Virus record (IMG/VR): IMGVR_UViG_3300010399_000034 | Location: 1-64,000 of that record | DNA length: 64,000 bases | Direction: 5' to 3' (one strand) | DNA from: a virus | In this document: positions 15,505-24,036 of the stretch, one piece after another | How positions within the stretch are numbered: the stretch's first letter is position 1 | How the letters are laid out: every line of letters begins with the position of its first letter | The notes under the pieces: generated by a model | Told to the model about the DNA's origin: nothing | The model's database searches: none | Seen by the model: the letters and a program-made list of their open reading frames with translations, nothing else | Translations under genes and position numbers: made by a program

Positions 15505-16419
15505 ATGCAGCAGAATGGTGGTCAACCTATGGTTGCCCCGCCGCACGGCGTTCGTACGCCGATCGACGGAGCACAGACGCAGCCGCTTGCCGTCGGAGGC
15601 TTCGCGCCGGTCAAGCCGGTGATGCCTTCGCCGGTGCAGTGGCCGCAGCCGCAGCAACAAGGCGGCTGGGCGCCGCCGCAAGCCGCTCCTGTTGTTCCCG
15701 CAGTGCCTCCGCTCGAGGCGCGTCTTCATCCGAACGATCGCGCGAACGTCGTCGAAGGCATCCGCGCAGGCGCTTCGGTCGCGGAGATCCTTCCGTACTT
15801 CGCCGCCGCGCAGCTCACGGTCGACGACCTCCGTGTGATCGCGAAGACCGCAGGGCTCGTGCTGAATGAGGGACAAGGTTCCGTGCAGGTGCCTGCCTCG
15901 CAACAGCCGTTGCCTCCGCCCGCAGCCGCACAACAGCCGGTGCAGCCCACGCAGGCAGGTGGACCCGTCGTCGAGAAGGTCGTGCAGCGGATCACGAAGA
16001 AGCACTGGCCTGCGATCGAAGCGCTCGTGACGCAAGGCGCGTCGGCAGCTCAGATCGCGCAGCAGCTCGGACTCCCCGAGTCCGGTGTCGAGCGTGCATG
16101 CAAGGAGCTCGCGAAGGCTCGGGGTCAGCAGCAGCCTGTGCAGCAGGCCATGGGCCCGACACCGGCTCCCGTCGCGGAGACGGGCGCGATGGTCGGCCAT
16201 CCGCCGCCGATCGAAGAGCCAGCAGCCGCGCGCGATACGTCTGTGGCGCAGAGTTTTGCCGCAAGTTACGGCGCGGCCGACGACGTGACCAACTACGATC
16301 AGCGGCTCTTGCGGTCGTTGGAGATGCTCGAGGCGGTTCGCGCACTCGGGCGTGAGCGCGGCTACTCCTATCAGGAGATCGAAGCTGCGGCCGGGCTGCT
16401 CCACGTCACGCGAAGCTGA
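15505..16419 (+). CDS. Pro/Gln-rich protein with helix-turn-helix-like region
   Basis: 304 residues from ATG 15505 with AGAAGGGTGG-TTTCA-ATG, the same start signal used by the early operons at 31-44 kb. It has Pro/Gln-rich linkers (1-75, 130-155) and two short helical modules. Residues about 175-205 (IEALVTQGASAAQIAQQLGLPESGVERACKEL in outline) look like a helix-turn-helix, and 80-125 has a similar rhythm. The C-terminus has another helix-rich unit. A DNA-binding regulator or scaffold linking DNA and capsid are both possible. Confidence 0.55.
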   Translation: MQQNGGQPMVAPPHGVRTPIDGAQTQPLAVGGFAPVKPVMPSPVQWPQPQQQGGWAPPQAAPVVPAVPPLEARLHPNDRANVVEGIRAGASVAEILPYFAAAQLTVDDLRVIAKTAGLVLNEGQGSVQVPASQQPLPPPAAAQQPVQPTQAGGPVVEKVVQRITKKHWPAIEALVTQGASAAQIAQQLGLPESGVERACKELAKARGQQQPVQQAMGPTPAPVAETGAMVGHPPPIEEPAAARDTSVAQSFAASYGAADDVTNYDQRLLRSLEMLEAVRALGRERGYSYQEIEAAAGLLHVTRS

Positions 16420-16754
16420 TGGTCGCGGTGGTCGCGCTCAGGGGTTCGCGCAATACACAGATCGCCTACCTCTACGAATGGATCCGCGGTCTCGATGGTG
16501 CGCGCCTGCGCATCCGCGAGCTCGAGCCGAACCCGCGGATCCATCGTGAGGAGGACGAGCGCATCGCGGTTTACACGGGCGAGGCGTTCGTCCGACGAGG
16601 CGTCCTTGGTGAGCCCGAATACGACTTTCCGGACGGGCGGCTCTTGATCATCCTCTGCTTCACCGGGCCCGAGGTCAGCGTCGAGTGGGTGTGCCCGACG
16701 CATGCAGGGCTCGCGCAGACGGCAATCGCCCGACTTCGCGAACGATTCGGCTGA
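16419..16754 (+). CDS. Small soluble protein of unknown function
   Basis: 111 residues; ATG 16419 overlaps the previous stop (TGATG). Mixed alpha/beta, with a basic N-terminal half and a C-terminal helix (GLAQTAIARLRERFG). No Cys pairs except one (ILCF; EWVC), no membrane segment. No family recognised; coupled to the regulator-like gene, so the two may act together. Confidence 0.6.
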   Translation: MVAVVALRGSRNTQIAYLYEWIRGLDGARLRIRELEPNPRIHREEDERIAVYTGEAFVRRGVLGEPEYDFPDGRLLIILCFTGPEVSVEWVCPTHAGLAQTAIARLRERFG

Positions 16755-16778
16755 GCTAGCCCAGCGCCGCCGGGCGGG

Positions 16779-16795
16779 GTAGGATGGTGTAGGCG
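16779..16795 (+). promoter_or_regulatory. Second GTAG-N6-GTAG box
   Basis: GTAGGATGGTGTAGGCG differs at two positions from the box at 2591-2607 and lies 1 base before ATG 16797. Such closeness would mean a leaderless transcript if it is a promoter, or translation from the in-frame ATG at 16860. The identical 10-bp spacing of the two GTAG units in both copies argues for protein binding. Confidence 0.4.
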
Positions 16796-16796
16796 T

Positions 16797-17048
16797 ATGT
16801 ACTACATTGCCCCCGTCCGGCGGCTTGCTCTTGCGGGCCCAGCGCCGAAACGCGTCCCGATGGATTCGTTCGTCCGGATCGCGGCGCCGCTCGTGACGGG
16901 GCTTCTGAGCGTCGTGGGGATCGTCTACGCGGCTCGCGGCAACAGCAAGGCCGCGATGATCTTCGCGCTCTCGGGGCTCACGCTCAGCGCCGTCGTCGCG
17001 TCTGGGCAAGCGCTCGTGCTCGAAGAGGAGCGGGGGAGGATCGGATGA
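16797..17048 (+). CDS. Small protein with two membrane helices
   Basis: 83 residues from ATG 16797 (62 if ATG 16860 is used; neither has a clear binding site). Two hydrophobic helices (about 28-46 and 52-72) joined by a short basic turn (AARGNSK) form a hairpin, and the C-terminus is charged. The layout would suit a holin-like or virion membrane protein; its place in the virion block favours the latter. ATGA overlap with the next gene. Confidence 0.6.
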   Translation: MYYIAPVRRLALAGPAPKRVPMDSFVRIAAPLVTGLLSVVGIVYAARGNSKAAMIFALSGLTLSAVVASGQALVLEEERGRIG

Positions 17049-17581
17049 TCGTCACGATTGCAGTGCGCACGGTGCAGCGCGGGCTCTACACGCAGAACCG
17101 CGCGAACCCGCGCGTCCTCTCGCCGGGCACCGTCGATGGACGCTGGGGGCCGCGTACACAGGCGTCGCTCGACAGCTTCGTGCGGCTCTACGGCGATCCG
17201 GCGCACGTCGGATTGATCCGCAGCGGCTACATCAACTACCCGGTGGGTGCGGGCGCGATCACGCTCGATGGGATCGTCGCCTCGCAGCTCACTGAAGCGG
17301 CGCGCGAGTTCAACGGCCCTGAGGTGCAGGACATCGCCACCGCCGACGAGATCGTGGCGACGCGCGAGAATCAGTCGGCGCAGGTCGTCGGCAGTCCGTT
17401 CGGCCCGGCGACGGTGATCGCTCGCAGCGATCCGATGCGCACCTCGTCGTTTCTGCCGATCATGATGGGCCTCGGTGCAGCGGGGCTCCTCTTCGGTCTC
17501 GGATACCTCTTCTGGAAGGGCTCCAAGGGCGGTCGTCGCGGGCGAACTCCGCGTAGCCGCGCAACCGTCGTTCACTGGTAG
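17045..17581 (+). CDS. Peptidoglycan-binding-domain protein with C-terminal anchor
   Basis: 178 residues. Residues 8-50 resemble a PG_binding_1 domain (VQRGLY... T-V-D-G-R-W-G-P-R-T-Q-A-S-L-D-S-F), the fold that attaches phage and bacterial enzymes to peptidoglycan. A membrane helix (about 145-167) and a basic tail follow. So the wall-binding domain would be displayed from a membrane, as expected for a virion protein used during entry. No catalytic motif seen. Overlaps the upstream gene by ATGA. Confidence 0.65.
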   Translation: MIVTIAVRTVQRGLYTQNRANPRVLSPGTVDGRWGPRTQASLDSFVRLYGDPAHVGLIRSGYINYPVGAGAITLDGIVASQLTEAAREFNGPEVQDIATADEIVATRENQSAQVVGSPFGPATVIARSDPMRTSSFLPIMMGLGAAGLLFGLGYLFWKGSKGGRRGRTPRSRATVVHW

Positions 17582-17590
17582 GAGAGACGC

Positions 17591-17971
17591 ATGATCAAGT
17601 ACGCACTCTTTTTCGGCGTGGGCGCAGCGGGCGGAGCGATCGCGACGGTCACCGCGTGGCTCATCGTCTCGAAGGCGCTCGATCGGCAGTTCGACAGCGC
17701 GGCGGGTGAGTTCGTCACGCGTGGCTCGGCCGAGCTTCGTCGGACGCTCGATACCGAGATTCCGGCCCGCGTCGGCGCGGCGATCGATCAGAAGTTCGCC
17801 GAGGCAGGCATCACGCGGCAGACGGGGCAGCAGCTCACGACGCTGCTCGACGCCGCCGATCGCATCGGGCTTATCGGGCTGAGCGGTCGTCCGAACGCGC
17901 CGCGCACCGTGCGTTGGGGTCGGCCGAACACGCCGAACGCGGCACGTCCGTGGTTCATGGGCCGGGCATGA
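17591..17971 (+). CDS. N-terminally anchored helical protein
   Basis: 126 residues with a Gly/Ala-rich membrane helix at 4-26, then a charged helical region (27-85) and a Pro/Arg-rich C-terminus (RTVRWGRPNTPNAARPW). GGAGAGA precedes the start. Overlaps the next gene by ATGA. Unlike most neighbours its anchor is at the N-terminus. Unknown family. Confidence 0.65.
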   Translation: MIKYALFFGVGAAGGAIATVTAWLIVSKALDRQFDSAAGEFVTRGSAELRRTLDTEIPARVGAAIDQKFAEAGITRQTGQQLTTLLDAADRIGLIGLSGRPNAPRTVRWGRPNTPNAARPWFMGRA

Positions 17972-18279
17972 CTGAGCTCAAGCCGTGGTTCTGGGTGTTC
18001 GGGGGCAGTCTCGCGGCGAGTGGGATCCTGCTCACGTTCCTCATCCTCGAGAAGAAGAAAGCGCTCGAACAGCGCGCGAACGAGCTGCGCATGCAACTCA
18101 CCGCGCAGAGTGGTACGAGCGTCTACGCGCAGCAGATGACGCAGATGCGGCACGATCTCGAGACGTACACGGACACGCTCGCGCATCGCGCTGCCGACGA
18201 TCACATTGGCCGTTACTACGGGCTCACGCCCGAGCGGATGACGAACATTCAGCGGCTTGCAAGGCAGCTCGGCCTCTGA
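17968..18279 (+). CDS. N-terminally anchored coiled-coil protein
   Basis: 103 residues from ATG 17968. A membrane helix (8-27) is followed by a charged, probably coiled-coil stretch (28-75) and a C-terminal segment RYYGLTPERMTNIQRLARQ. It resembles the previous gene in layout and the two overlap by four bases, so they may form a complex. TGATG overlap with the next gene. Unknown family. Confidence 0.65.
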   Translation: MTELKPWFWVFGGSLAASGILLTFLILEKKKALEQRANELRMQLTAQSGTSVYAQQMTQMRHDLETYTDTLAHRAADDHIGRYYGLTPERMTNIQRLARQLGL

Positions 18280-18668
18280 TGCGTTGTCCGATCCAGCGCG
18301 AGTTTCTGCGGCTGATCAACATGTCGCCCGCCGAGATGCGCCGTTGGACCAAGGACACCAAGTCGCGCTGCTACAACTACACCGAGGACGCGCCGCGTAC
18401 GCGCAAGATCGCCGATCTGAAAGCGAAGAACAGAAAGCGCTGGACCTCTGAAGACTGCGCGCTCGCCTCGGCTGCGGTCGCGTACGTGAAGCGCATGAAG
18501 AGCGCGGCTTCGGGTAAGCAGCTCTGTCACCCGCAGATCACCGGGTCCTTGCGGAGCTGGGGCCATCGATCGCGCTGTGCGCCTCGTAAGTGCGAGCAGC
18601 TGAGCGAGACGAAGCTCGCCGGTACGCCTCGTGTTGCATGGCGGAAGATTCCAATCAAGAAGCCTTGA
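18279..18668 (+). CDS. Basic Cys-containing protein of unknown function
   Basis: 129 residues from ATG 18279. It is basic and helical, with seven or so Cys (MRC at the start, RCYN, DCA, LCH, RCAP, KCEQ), a composition that suggests metal or disulfide stabilisation. Contains RRWTKDTKSRCYNYTED near 20-37 and a basic end (KIPIKKP). Last gene of the virion block before the gap at 18669. It could be a further nucleic-acid-binding virion protein. Confidence 0.6.
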   Translation: MRCPIQREFLRLINMSPAEMRRWTKDTKSRCYNYTEDAPRTRKIADLKAKNRKRWTSEDCALASAAVAYVKRMKSAASGKQLCHPQITGSLRSWGHRSRCAPRKCEQLSETKLAGTPRVAWRKIPIKKP

Positions 18669-18701
18669 CGGGCATTCAGTGTTCGGGCAGGTTCGGTCAA
18701 G

Positions 18702-18914
18702 ATGTCGACGAAAGTGAACGGTCGTCCGCACAGTCTCAAGGATGCGCCTGTCGTGGTCTGCGCGATATGCGAGTGGCCGTTTGACAAGAGCCTCGTCGGG
18801 CTGAGCTGTGTCGGGCATATCGGCGTTCACGCGAAGGCGATCCGCTCCCGCGAGCTTCTTCGTTCGGTCGTACAAGACAATGCCTCCGAACATCTGCGGC
18901 TCTACGGACGATGA
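18702..18914 (+). CDS. Small zinc-finger protein
   Basis: 70 residues. CAICEWPF and CVGHIGVHAKAI give a C-x2-C...C-x2-H-x3-H set, a classic layout for one zinc. The rest is polar and basic. It lies three bases upstream of the large glycosyltransferase gene. Role unknown; DNA, RNA or protein binding are all possible. Confidence 0.6.
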   Translation: MSTKVNGRPHSLKDAPVVVCAICEWPFDKSLVGLSCVGHIGVHAKAIRSRELLRSVVQDNASEHLRLYGR

Positions 18915-18917
18915 GCG

Positions 18918-21461
18918 GTGAGAGTCGCCGGCTTCGTCAAGGTCCGTAACGAGATCATCCGGGAGGGGAACCTCTACCGCTTGCTCGCGCAGCTCGAGCA
19001 GCTCTGCGACTGCGGCGTGATCTGCGACGACGCGTCGACCGACGGCACCAAGGAAGCGATCGACCGCTGGATCGATGCACAGAGCGACCACGCCGCGTCG
19101 GAGCTCAAAGACAACCTTCCGTGGATCCCGCTCCACGTCGAGCCCAAGGAGCAGAACTTCGCGAACGAGATGACCGTCAAGCAGGAGATGCTAGACGTCC
19201 TTCATCACTTCTCGTCCGACCTTGGCTGGCGGCCAGACTGGATCCTCTGGATGGACGGCGACGAGCTCTTCGAGCAACGCGCCTTCGATGACGGCGGCGG
19301 TGCGTGGACTGCTGGCGTTATTCGCTTTCGCGCGTGGTTGGATGCCATGGAGCGGGAGACGTCGGTCGACGTCTGGGCCTTTCACTACACGCAGCTCTGG
19401 CGCGGGCTCGAGTGGGCGCGGGTCGATGATGGCTTCGACGACGGGTGGTTCTGGAAGCTCTGGCGCTACAGCCCCGAGCTCTCGTTCACGACGGCCGACG
19501 GCGCGCTTCATCGAGCACAGTTCCCGCAGAACTTCATGGACCCGATCATGCGCGCTGTGAATCGACACGGCGGCAGTCACGGCAAGGCGCAGCGCGCTCC
19601 GTGGGAAGTGCTGCACCTCGGCAACGTAGGCAAGAATCTGATCTGGAAGGCGATCCAATACAGGAACTCCGGGCTGCTCGAGCCGCTCTCGCTCAAGCGG
19701 CACCTCTATTTCGGTTCGCGGGCTCAGTACCGAAGGGTGCCGGAAGAGATCCTTCCGGGTTCGGTCGAGCTCCTCGCGATGGCATCTATGGCTGAAGACA
19801 CGGTGGGAAGAAGCATGGTCTTTACATCTGACGAGCGTGCACTGATCGAGCGCATGGGTGACATGAAGAAGCGGGAGGGGCTCTTCGTCGTGATCGTGCC
19901 GACGTACAACCGCGGCATGCTTCTCGATCGCACGCTTCAATCCGTGCTCGATCAGAGCATCAACGATTGGGTCTGTGTCGTGCTCGACGACGGATCGACC
20001 GACGAGACGCCAGCCGTGATGAAGCGCTGGACCAACAAGGATCCGCGCTTCTTCTACTGTCGCTACGAAGAGAACCGTGGCGGCGTCGCGATGAACGAGA
20101 TCGGGATGCGCATGAGTGTCGAGTTCGGCGAGTTCTGGGTTCGCCTCGGCTCGGACGACTATTTCAAGTCGCACAAGCTCGAGCTCGACAGGCTCGCTTT
20201 CAACTTCGGTGCAGCGGCGTGCTACGGCCCGTACCGCGATCTGCACGGCACGGATTCCGAGCGCGAGCTGCGCGGTCTGCCGACGGATGCTCGTGGCGCG
20301 CTCCTCTCGGACGGCTTCGCGGCAGGTTGGGCGAACGTCGCAGTCCGAACGAGCGTGCTCGAGAAGGTGCTCGAGGTCTTCGGCTCTTTCTGCGATCCAG
20401 CCATTCGCAACATGGAGGACTGGCCAGTCAATGCGCGGATCGCGCGCATCGTCGAGTTCGCGTGGCGCGGCTTCGTTCCGCGCGAACGCGGTGCGGATAC
20501 GGGCGAGTTCCTCTTCGGTCTCGGGCAGGCGCTCGAGTCGCGTAATCTGCTCGGCGAGCATGACGTCGATCTTCTCCTCCATGACGCCGTCTGGCACATC
20601 GGCGCCGACGGCGCATCGCAGAAGGGCGATCAGTGCGCGAAGGATACGGCTGTCGTCGTGAAGCAGCTCGTCGCAGATAACGATCGCCTTCGCCCCGCGC
20701 CACGTGCGGAGAAGAAGATCGTTCGTGCGCGCTACACGCTTCAGAATAAACCGGTCTTCACACCAGCCGTGGGTCCTGCCGACGCCGATCCAGAAGAGCT
20801 GCCGAAGCCGGCAGCATACAGTGAGCCCCGAACGCTCACGTACAAGCAGGACGACATGCTCAGCGCGCAGCGTGCGTTGATCGCGCAGCTCATCCCGCAC
20901 TTGAAGTGGCGTCATCACGGCATCGGCGCACTTCAGGCGTACGTGCTCGAGAAGGGCGAGCCGGAGATGCGCATTCACATCTGGCATCCGCGTCTCGTGA
21001 TGCCCGGCAAGCTCTCGATGCACGATCACCGCTTCGACATGACGAGCGACGTGCTCCTCGGCGAGATCGATCACGTCGAGATGATCCTCACGCCGGACGA
21101 GAGCGGCACCTATCAGAAGTGGGCGATCATGAACGCGCGTCGTGCCGAAGAAGGCAAACAGATCAACGAAGCGCTCACGCTTCAGCCGGGCCGCTTCAAC
21201 TCGCGTGACGTGGCGTACACGATCAAGGCCGGCGAGAGCTATCACTTCCCGCGTCGCTGCTTTCATCGATCCGCGATTCGTGGGCTCGCGGTGACGCTCG
21301 TGACCAAGTGGCGGCAAGAAGATCGGTACGCCTACGTGCTCTCGCCGTTCGGCGTCGACCCGGTCTACGGCTTCGACTTCGACAAGACGCGCGTGGATAC
21401 AGGCTCGGTGCTCGAGGAAGCGCGTACTGCGCTTCTCGCTGCGGTGCTTCAAAGCAGGTGA
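18918..21461 (+). CDS. Three-domain glycosyltransferase-glycosyltransferase-cupin fusion
   Basis: 847 residues, GTG start with GAGCG upstream. Residues 1-290 are a family-2-like glycosyltransferase (ICDDASTDGT near 36-45; WILWMDGDE near 112). Residues about 318-570 are a second, more typical GT2 domain (VIVPTYNRG, then VLDDGSTDET near 357 and LGSDDYF). Residues about 640-840 look like a cupin, with HDHRF near 700 and PRRCFHRS near 777 offering His ligands. It should transfer two sugars, or sugars of two kinds, to a glycan on a virion or host surface; the cupin may modify or bind a small molecule. This domain order is unfamiliar to me. Confidence 0.75.
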   Translation: MRVAGFVKVRNEIIREGNLYRLLAQLEQLCDCGVICDDASTDGTKEAIDRWIDAQSDHAASELKDNLPWIPLHVEPKEQNFANEMTVKQEMLDVLHHFSSDLGWRPDWILWMDGDELFEQRAFDDGGGAWTAGVIRFRAWLDAMERETSVDVWAFHYTQLWRGLEWARVDDGFDDGWFWKLWRYSPELSFTTADGALHRAQFPQNFMDPIMRAVNRHGGSHGKAQRAPWEVLHLGNVGKNLIWKAIQYRNSGLLEPLSLKRHLYFGSRAQYRRVPEEILPGSVELLAMASMAEDTVGRSMVFTSDERALIERMGDMKKREGLFVVIVPTYNRGMLLDRTLQSVLDQSINDWVCVVLDDGSTDETPAVMKRWTNKDPRFFYCRYEENRGGVAMNEIGMRMSVEFGEFWVRLGSDDYFKSHKLELDRLAFNFGAAACYGPYRDLHGTDSERELRGLPTDARGALLSDGFAAGWANVAVRTSVLEKVLEVFGSFCDPAIRNMEDWPVNARIARIVEFAWRGFVPRERGADTGEFLFGLGQALESRNLLGEHDVDLLLHDAVWHIGADGASQKGDQCAKDTAVVVKQLVADNDRLRPAPRAEKKIVRARYTLQNKPVFTPAVGPADADPEELPKPAAYSEPRTLTYKQDDMLSAQRALIAQLIPHLKWRHHGIGALQAYVLEKGEPEMRIHIWHPRLVMPGKLSMHDHRFDMTSDVLLGEIDHVEMILTPDESGTYQKWAIMNARRAEEGKQINEALTLQPGRFNSRDVAYTIKAGESYHFPRRCFHRSAIRGLAVTLVTKWRQEDRYAYVLSPFGVDPVYGFDFDKTRVDTGSVLEEARTALLAAVLQSR

Positions 21462-21464
21462 TTT

Positions 21465-22808
21465 ATGGAGAAGAAGATTGCGATCCACGGTCTCGGCTAC
21501 GTCGGTCTGACGGCCGCAGTGCACTGGGCTCGAGCCGGGTGGACGGTCTTCGCCTTCGATCTCGACACGCGCGTCATCGAGGCCTTGCGCGCTGGTAAGC
21601 CCCGTGCAGGCGAGTTCCTTGGCTACCTCGACGAAGACGTAGGGCGACTTGTGGACGCAGGTCTGCTTCTTCCAACGCACCTCTTCGCCGATACGCTCGA
21701 GTGCCTCGTTCATTCGATCGCGGTGCCGACGGAGAAGGAGGGCTTCCCGCACGACGGGATCGTACTGAAGCTCCTCGATCGGCTGCTTCGCAAGACGCAG
21801 CCCGGGACGACGATCCTCGTCGAGTCCACGCTCACGCCTGGCACGATCGATCGGCTCTTCACGACCGAGCTCGAAGATCCGCTCGAGCCAAGTGGCAAGT
21901 GCTTGCGTGTCGATTTTATGCCGCTTGGCGTTGACAGCAGCGGGCAGGATATTCCAGGGCTGCCGCGACGTTACCTCGCGGTCTGTCCGCGACGCGATTG
22001 GTTCGCGAGCGAAGAGCACAGCCTTTCAACGCTGCGACGCAACGTCGGCGGCGTCACACCGGCATGTACATCGCGCGCCGTCGAGCTCCTGCTCCACGTC
22101 TCTCCGAACATCGACACGGCTGACCATCGCACGATCGAGATCACTAAGGCGCTCGAGAACGCGTGGCTGCACGCGTCGATCGGCATCGCACACGAGCTCG
22201 CGCTCAACCTGAAGAACGGCGCAGACGTCTCCCGCGCTGTCGAGCTCGCATCGACGCACTGGCGACTTCCGGCGCTCTTCTCATCGGCTGGCGCAGGTGG
22301 CCGCTGTGTACCACTCGGGACGCGTTATTTGCTCGATGCGTCGGGACCTGGCGGCATCTTCGAGGCCGTCAATACAGCCGAGCGTCACATCCGCGTCGGC
22401 GTTGCATCGGCGGTCGCGCAGCGTCGTGCGAAGACGGCGCTCGTTCTCGGCGTTGCGTACCGTCCGAACTTTCGCGATGCGGGACTCTCGCCAGGTCTCG
22501 ACGCTGCTCGCTACATGCGACAGGCCTTCGGTGTCGAGGTCACGGTCGCCGATCCAATGTGGTCGCGTGACGAGCTCGCGAACATCGCCGGCTTTCCGGT
22601 GCTCGATGGGCTCGACGTCAGCGCGTTCGACGCAGTCATCCTCGCGACGCCGCACGCGTGCTGGACGACGCCGTACAGCTTCGAGGGCTGGCGCGCCGGG
22701 CAGCTCGTCCTCGACACGCAGCGGACGTGGTTCGCGACGCATCTCGATTGGGCGGCACGCGGCATCGAGTACAGCTACGTCGGCGCGCCTGGATGGTTGA
22801 AGTCGTGA
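21465..22808 (+). CDS. UDP-glucose/UDP-ManNAc-type dehydrogenase
   Basis: 447 residues, the normal length for the family. GLGYVGL at 9-15 is the NAD-binding loop. The central domain contains ENAWLHASIGIAHELA, and GAGGRCVPLG near 277-286 keeps the catalytic Cys, though the usual K-D that follow C-x-P are replaced by L-G. A C-terminal UDP-binding domain is present. The family oxidises the C6 hydroxyl of a UDP-sugar to a carboxylate in two NAD-dependent steps. With the epimerase at 28312 the likely product is UDP-ManNAcA; UDP-GlcA is the alternative. Cytoplasmic. Confidence 0.85.
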   Translation: MEKKIAIHGLGYVGLTAAVHWARAGWTVFAFDLDTRVIEALRAGKPRAGEFLGYLDEDVGRLVDAGLLLPTHLFADTLECLVHSIAVPTEKEGFPHDGIVLKLLDRLLRKTQPGTTILVESTLTPGTIDRLFTTELEDPLEPSGKCLRVDFMPLGVDSSGQDIPGLPRRYLAVCPRRDWFASEEHSLSTLRRNVGGVTPACTSRAVELLLHVSPNIDTADHRTIEITKALENAWLHASIGIAHELALNLKNGADVSRAVELASTHWRLPALFSSAGAGGRCVPLGTRYLLDASGPGGIFEAVNTAERHIRVGVASAVAQRRAKTALVLGVAYRPNFRDAGLSPGLDAARYMRQAFGVEVTVADPMWSRDELANIAGFPVLDGLDVSAFDAVILATPHACWTTPYSFEGWRAGQLVLDTQRTWFATHLDWAARGIEYSYVGAPGWLKS

Positions 22809-23692
22809 CGAAGTACGTCTCGCTCTCCACGGATCAGAAGGTCGCGTATGCGATCTGGGCGCCGCTCGTCGTTCGCTTCTGGCGGCACCTCGGCTATACG
22901 CCGATCGTCTTCGTGCACCATGGCGATTGGAGCGGGCGATTCGAAGACTTCGTTCTGGCAACGCTCGTCAAGACTCCCGGTGTTCGACTCGAGTATGTCC
23001 CGCGCACCGAGCCGCTCTCGGTCGGGAACACGATGCGTGTCGCGCGACTTGCCGCGGGCTCGCTAGCCGGCATTCAGCCCGACGACTTCATTATCACGGC
23101 CGACATCGACATGGCGCCGATCTCGCGCGCGTTCTTCGAACGCGACCCGGCGCAGATCTGGCTCTTGCGTGCGGACATGTACGGCGGGATTCCTGGCGCC
23201 GCAGGCCTCTTACATGACAAGCAGCCGGCGTTGATCTGCGGACAGTTTCGGCTTCCGCTCTGCTACATCGGGATGCCTGCAATCGTCTGGCAGAAGATCA
23301 TGCCGTACGCCGACGGCGATCCGATCCGCTCCATTCGCAACATCAACCACGGGCTCGGCTGGGATGCTCACGATCACGACGAGGCGTGTACGTCGGCGCG
23401 CTTGCTTCTCTCGAGCTGGGGCGCGGGCCCGCTCGTCTGGCAGGAAGATGGGACGTGGAAGCAAGGCGCGCTGAACATCATCCCGAAGACCGACTGGCCC
23501 AAGGGGACGCCGATCGGGATGCTCCTCGGCGGACAAGCTCGCACGTACAAGGAGCTTGACCCTAGCATTGTAGACTGGCATATGAAGGAAGTCGGGCGCT
23601 GGGTTGGAAGCGCCCTCTCTGTCTTCTGGCCGGAAGAGAAGGACTTCATCGACTCGTACTGGCCTGAAGCGTGTCGGCTCGCAGGGGTGTGA
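22793..23692 (+). CDS. Glycosyltransferase-like protein with D-x-D motif
   Basis: 299 residues from ATG 22793; GTG 22805, overlapping the upstream stop, is an equally good start (295 residues). It begins with alternating strands and helices of a nucleotide-sugar fold, and TADIDMAP near residue 105 provides the D-x-D expected to hold a metal and nucleotide sugar. DAHDHDE and other acidic pairs follow. It overlaps the dehydrogenase gene, consistent with use of its product. Specificity unknown. Confidence 0.6.
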   Translation: MVEVVTKYVSLSTDQKVAYAIWAPLVVRFWRHLGYTPIVFVHHGDWSGRFEDFVLATLVKTPGVRLEYVPRTEPLSVGNTMRVARLAAGSLAGIQPDDFIITADIDMAPISRAFFERDPAQIWLLRADMYGGIPGAAGLLHDKQPALICGQFRLPLCYIGMPAIVWQKIMPYADGDPIRSIRNINHGLGWDAHDHDEACTSARLLLSSWGAGPLVWQEDGTWKQGALNIIPKTDWPKGTPIGMLLGGQARTYKELDPSIVDWHMKEVGRWVGSALSVFWPEEKDFIDSYWPEACRLAGV

Positions 23693-23694
23693 TC

Positions 23695-24036
23695 GTGCGT
23701 CTTCTCGGGTGGAGCTCGGTGCTTCTTGGATGCGTCTCGGTGCATCCATCGTTGCGCGTCGTCCCGGCGTTGGAGATCGACGATCCGACGTACGCGCAGG
23801 CGCAGCGCGGGTGTGTCGAAGCTCGTGCGCATGCTGCGGGTGACGAGGACGCGCTCTTCGAGGTTGATCGCATCTGCCAGACGGTGGAGGTCGGCTTCGC
23901 GTTCTTGCGCGAGCACCCAACGATGACGGCCGAGCGCGCGATCGATGAAGGCGTGCACGGTGTCGACGCCGAGGCCCTCAGTGCAGGCCTCGGCGCGTGG
24001 ATGGAGCTCCAAGAGCTCGTGCGAGGCCTCCGATGA
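23695..24036 (+). CDS. Small putative lipoprotein
   Basis: 113 residues from GTG 23695, chosen because it puts a short signal peptide at the start: MRLLGWSSVLLGC, a good lipobox with Cys 13. The rest is an acidic helical domain with two Cys (RGC, RIC). It overlaps the previous stop region and the next gene (ATGA). Probably a periplasmic or outer-membrane lipoprotein; function unknown. Confidence 0.6.
   Translation: MRLLGWSSVLLGCVSVHPSLRVVPALEIDDPTYAQAQRGCVEARAHAAGDEDALFEVDRICQTVEVGFAFLREHPTMTAERAIDEGVHGVDAEALSAGLGAWMELQELVRGLR

Noticed and set aside
19191-22019. 942-codon open frame antisense to the glycosyltransferase and dehydrogenase genes
   Set aside because: It is a mirror of GC-rich coding sequence. 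The + strand products have clear family motifs, whereas the antisense product has none and is unusually rich in Arg, Glu and His.
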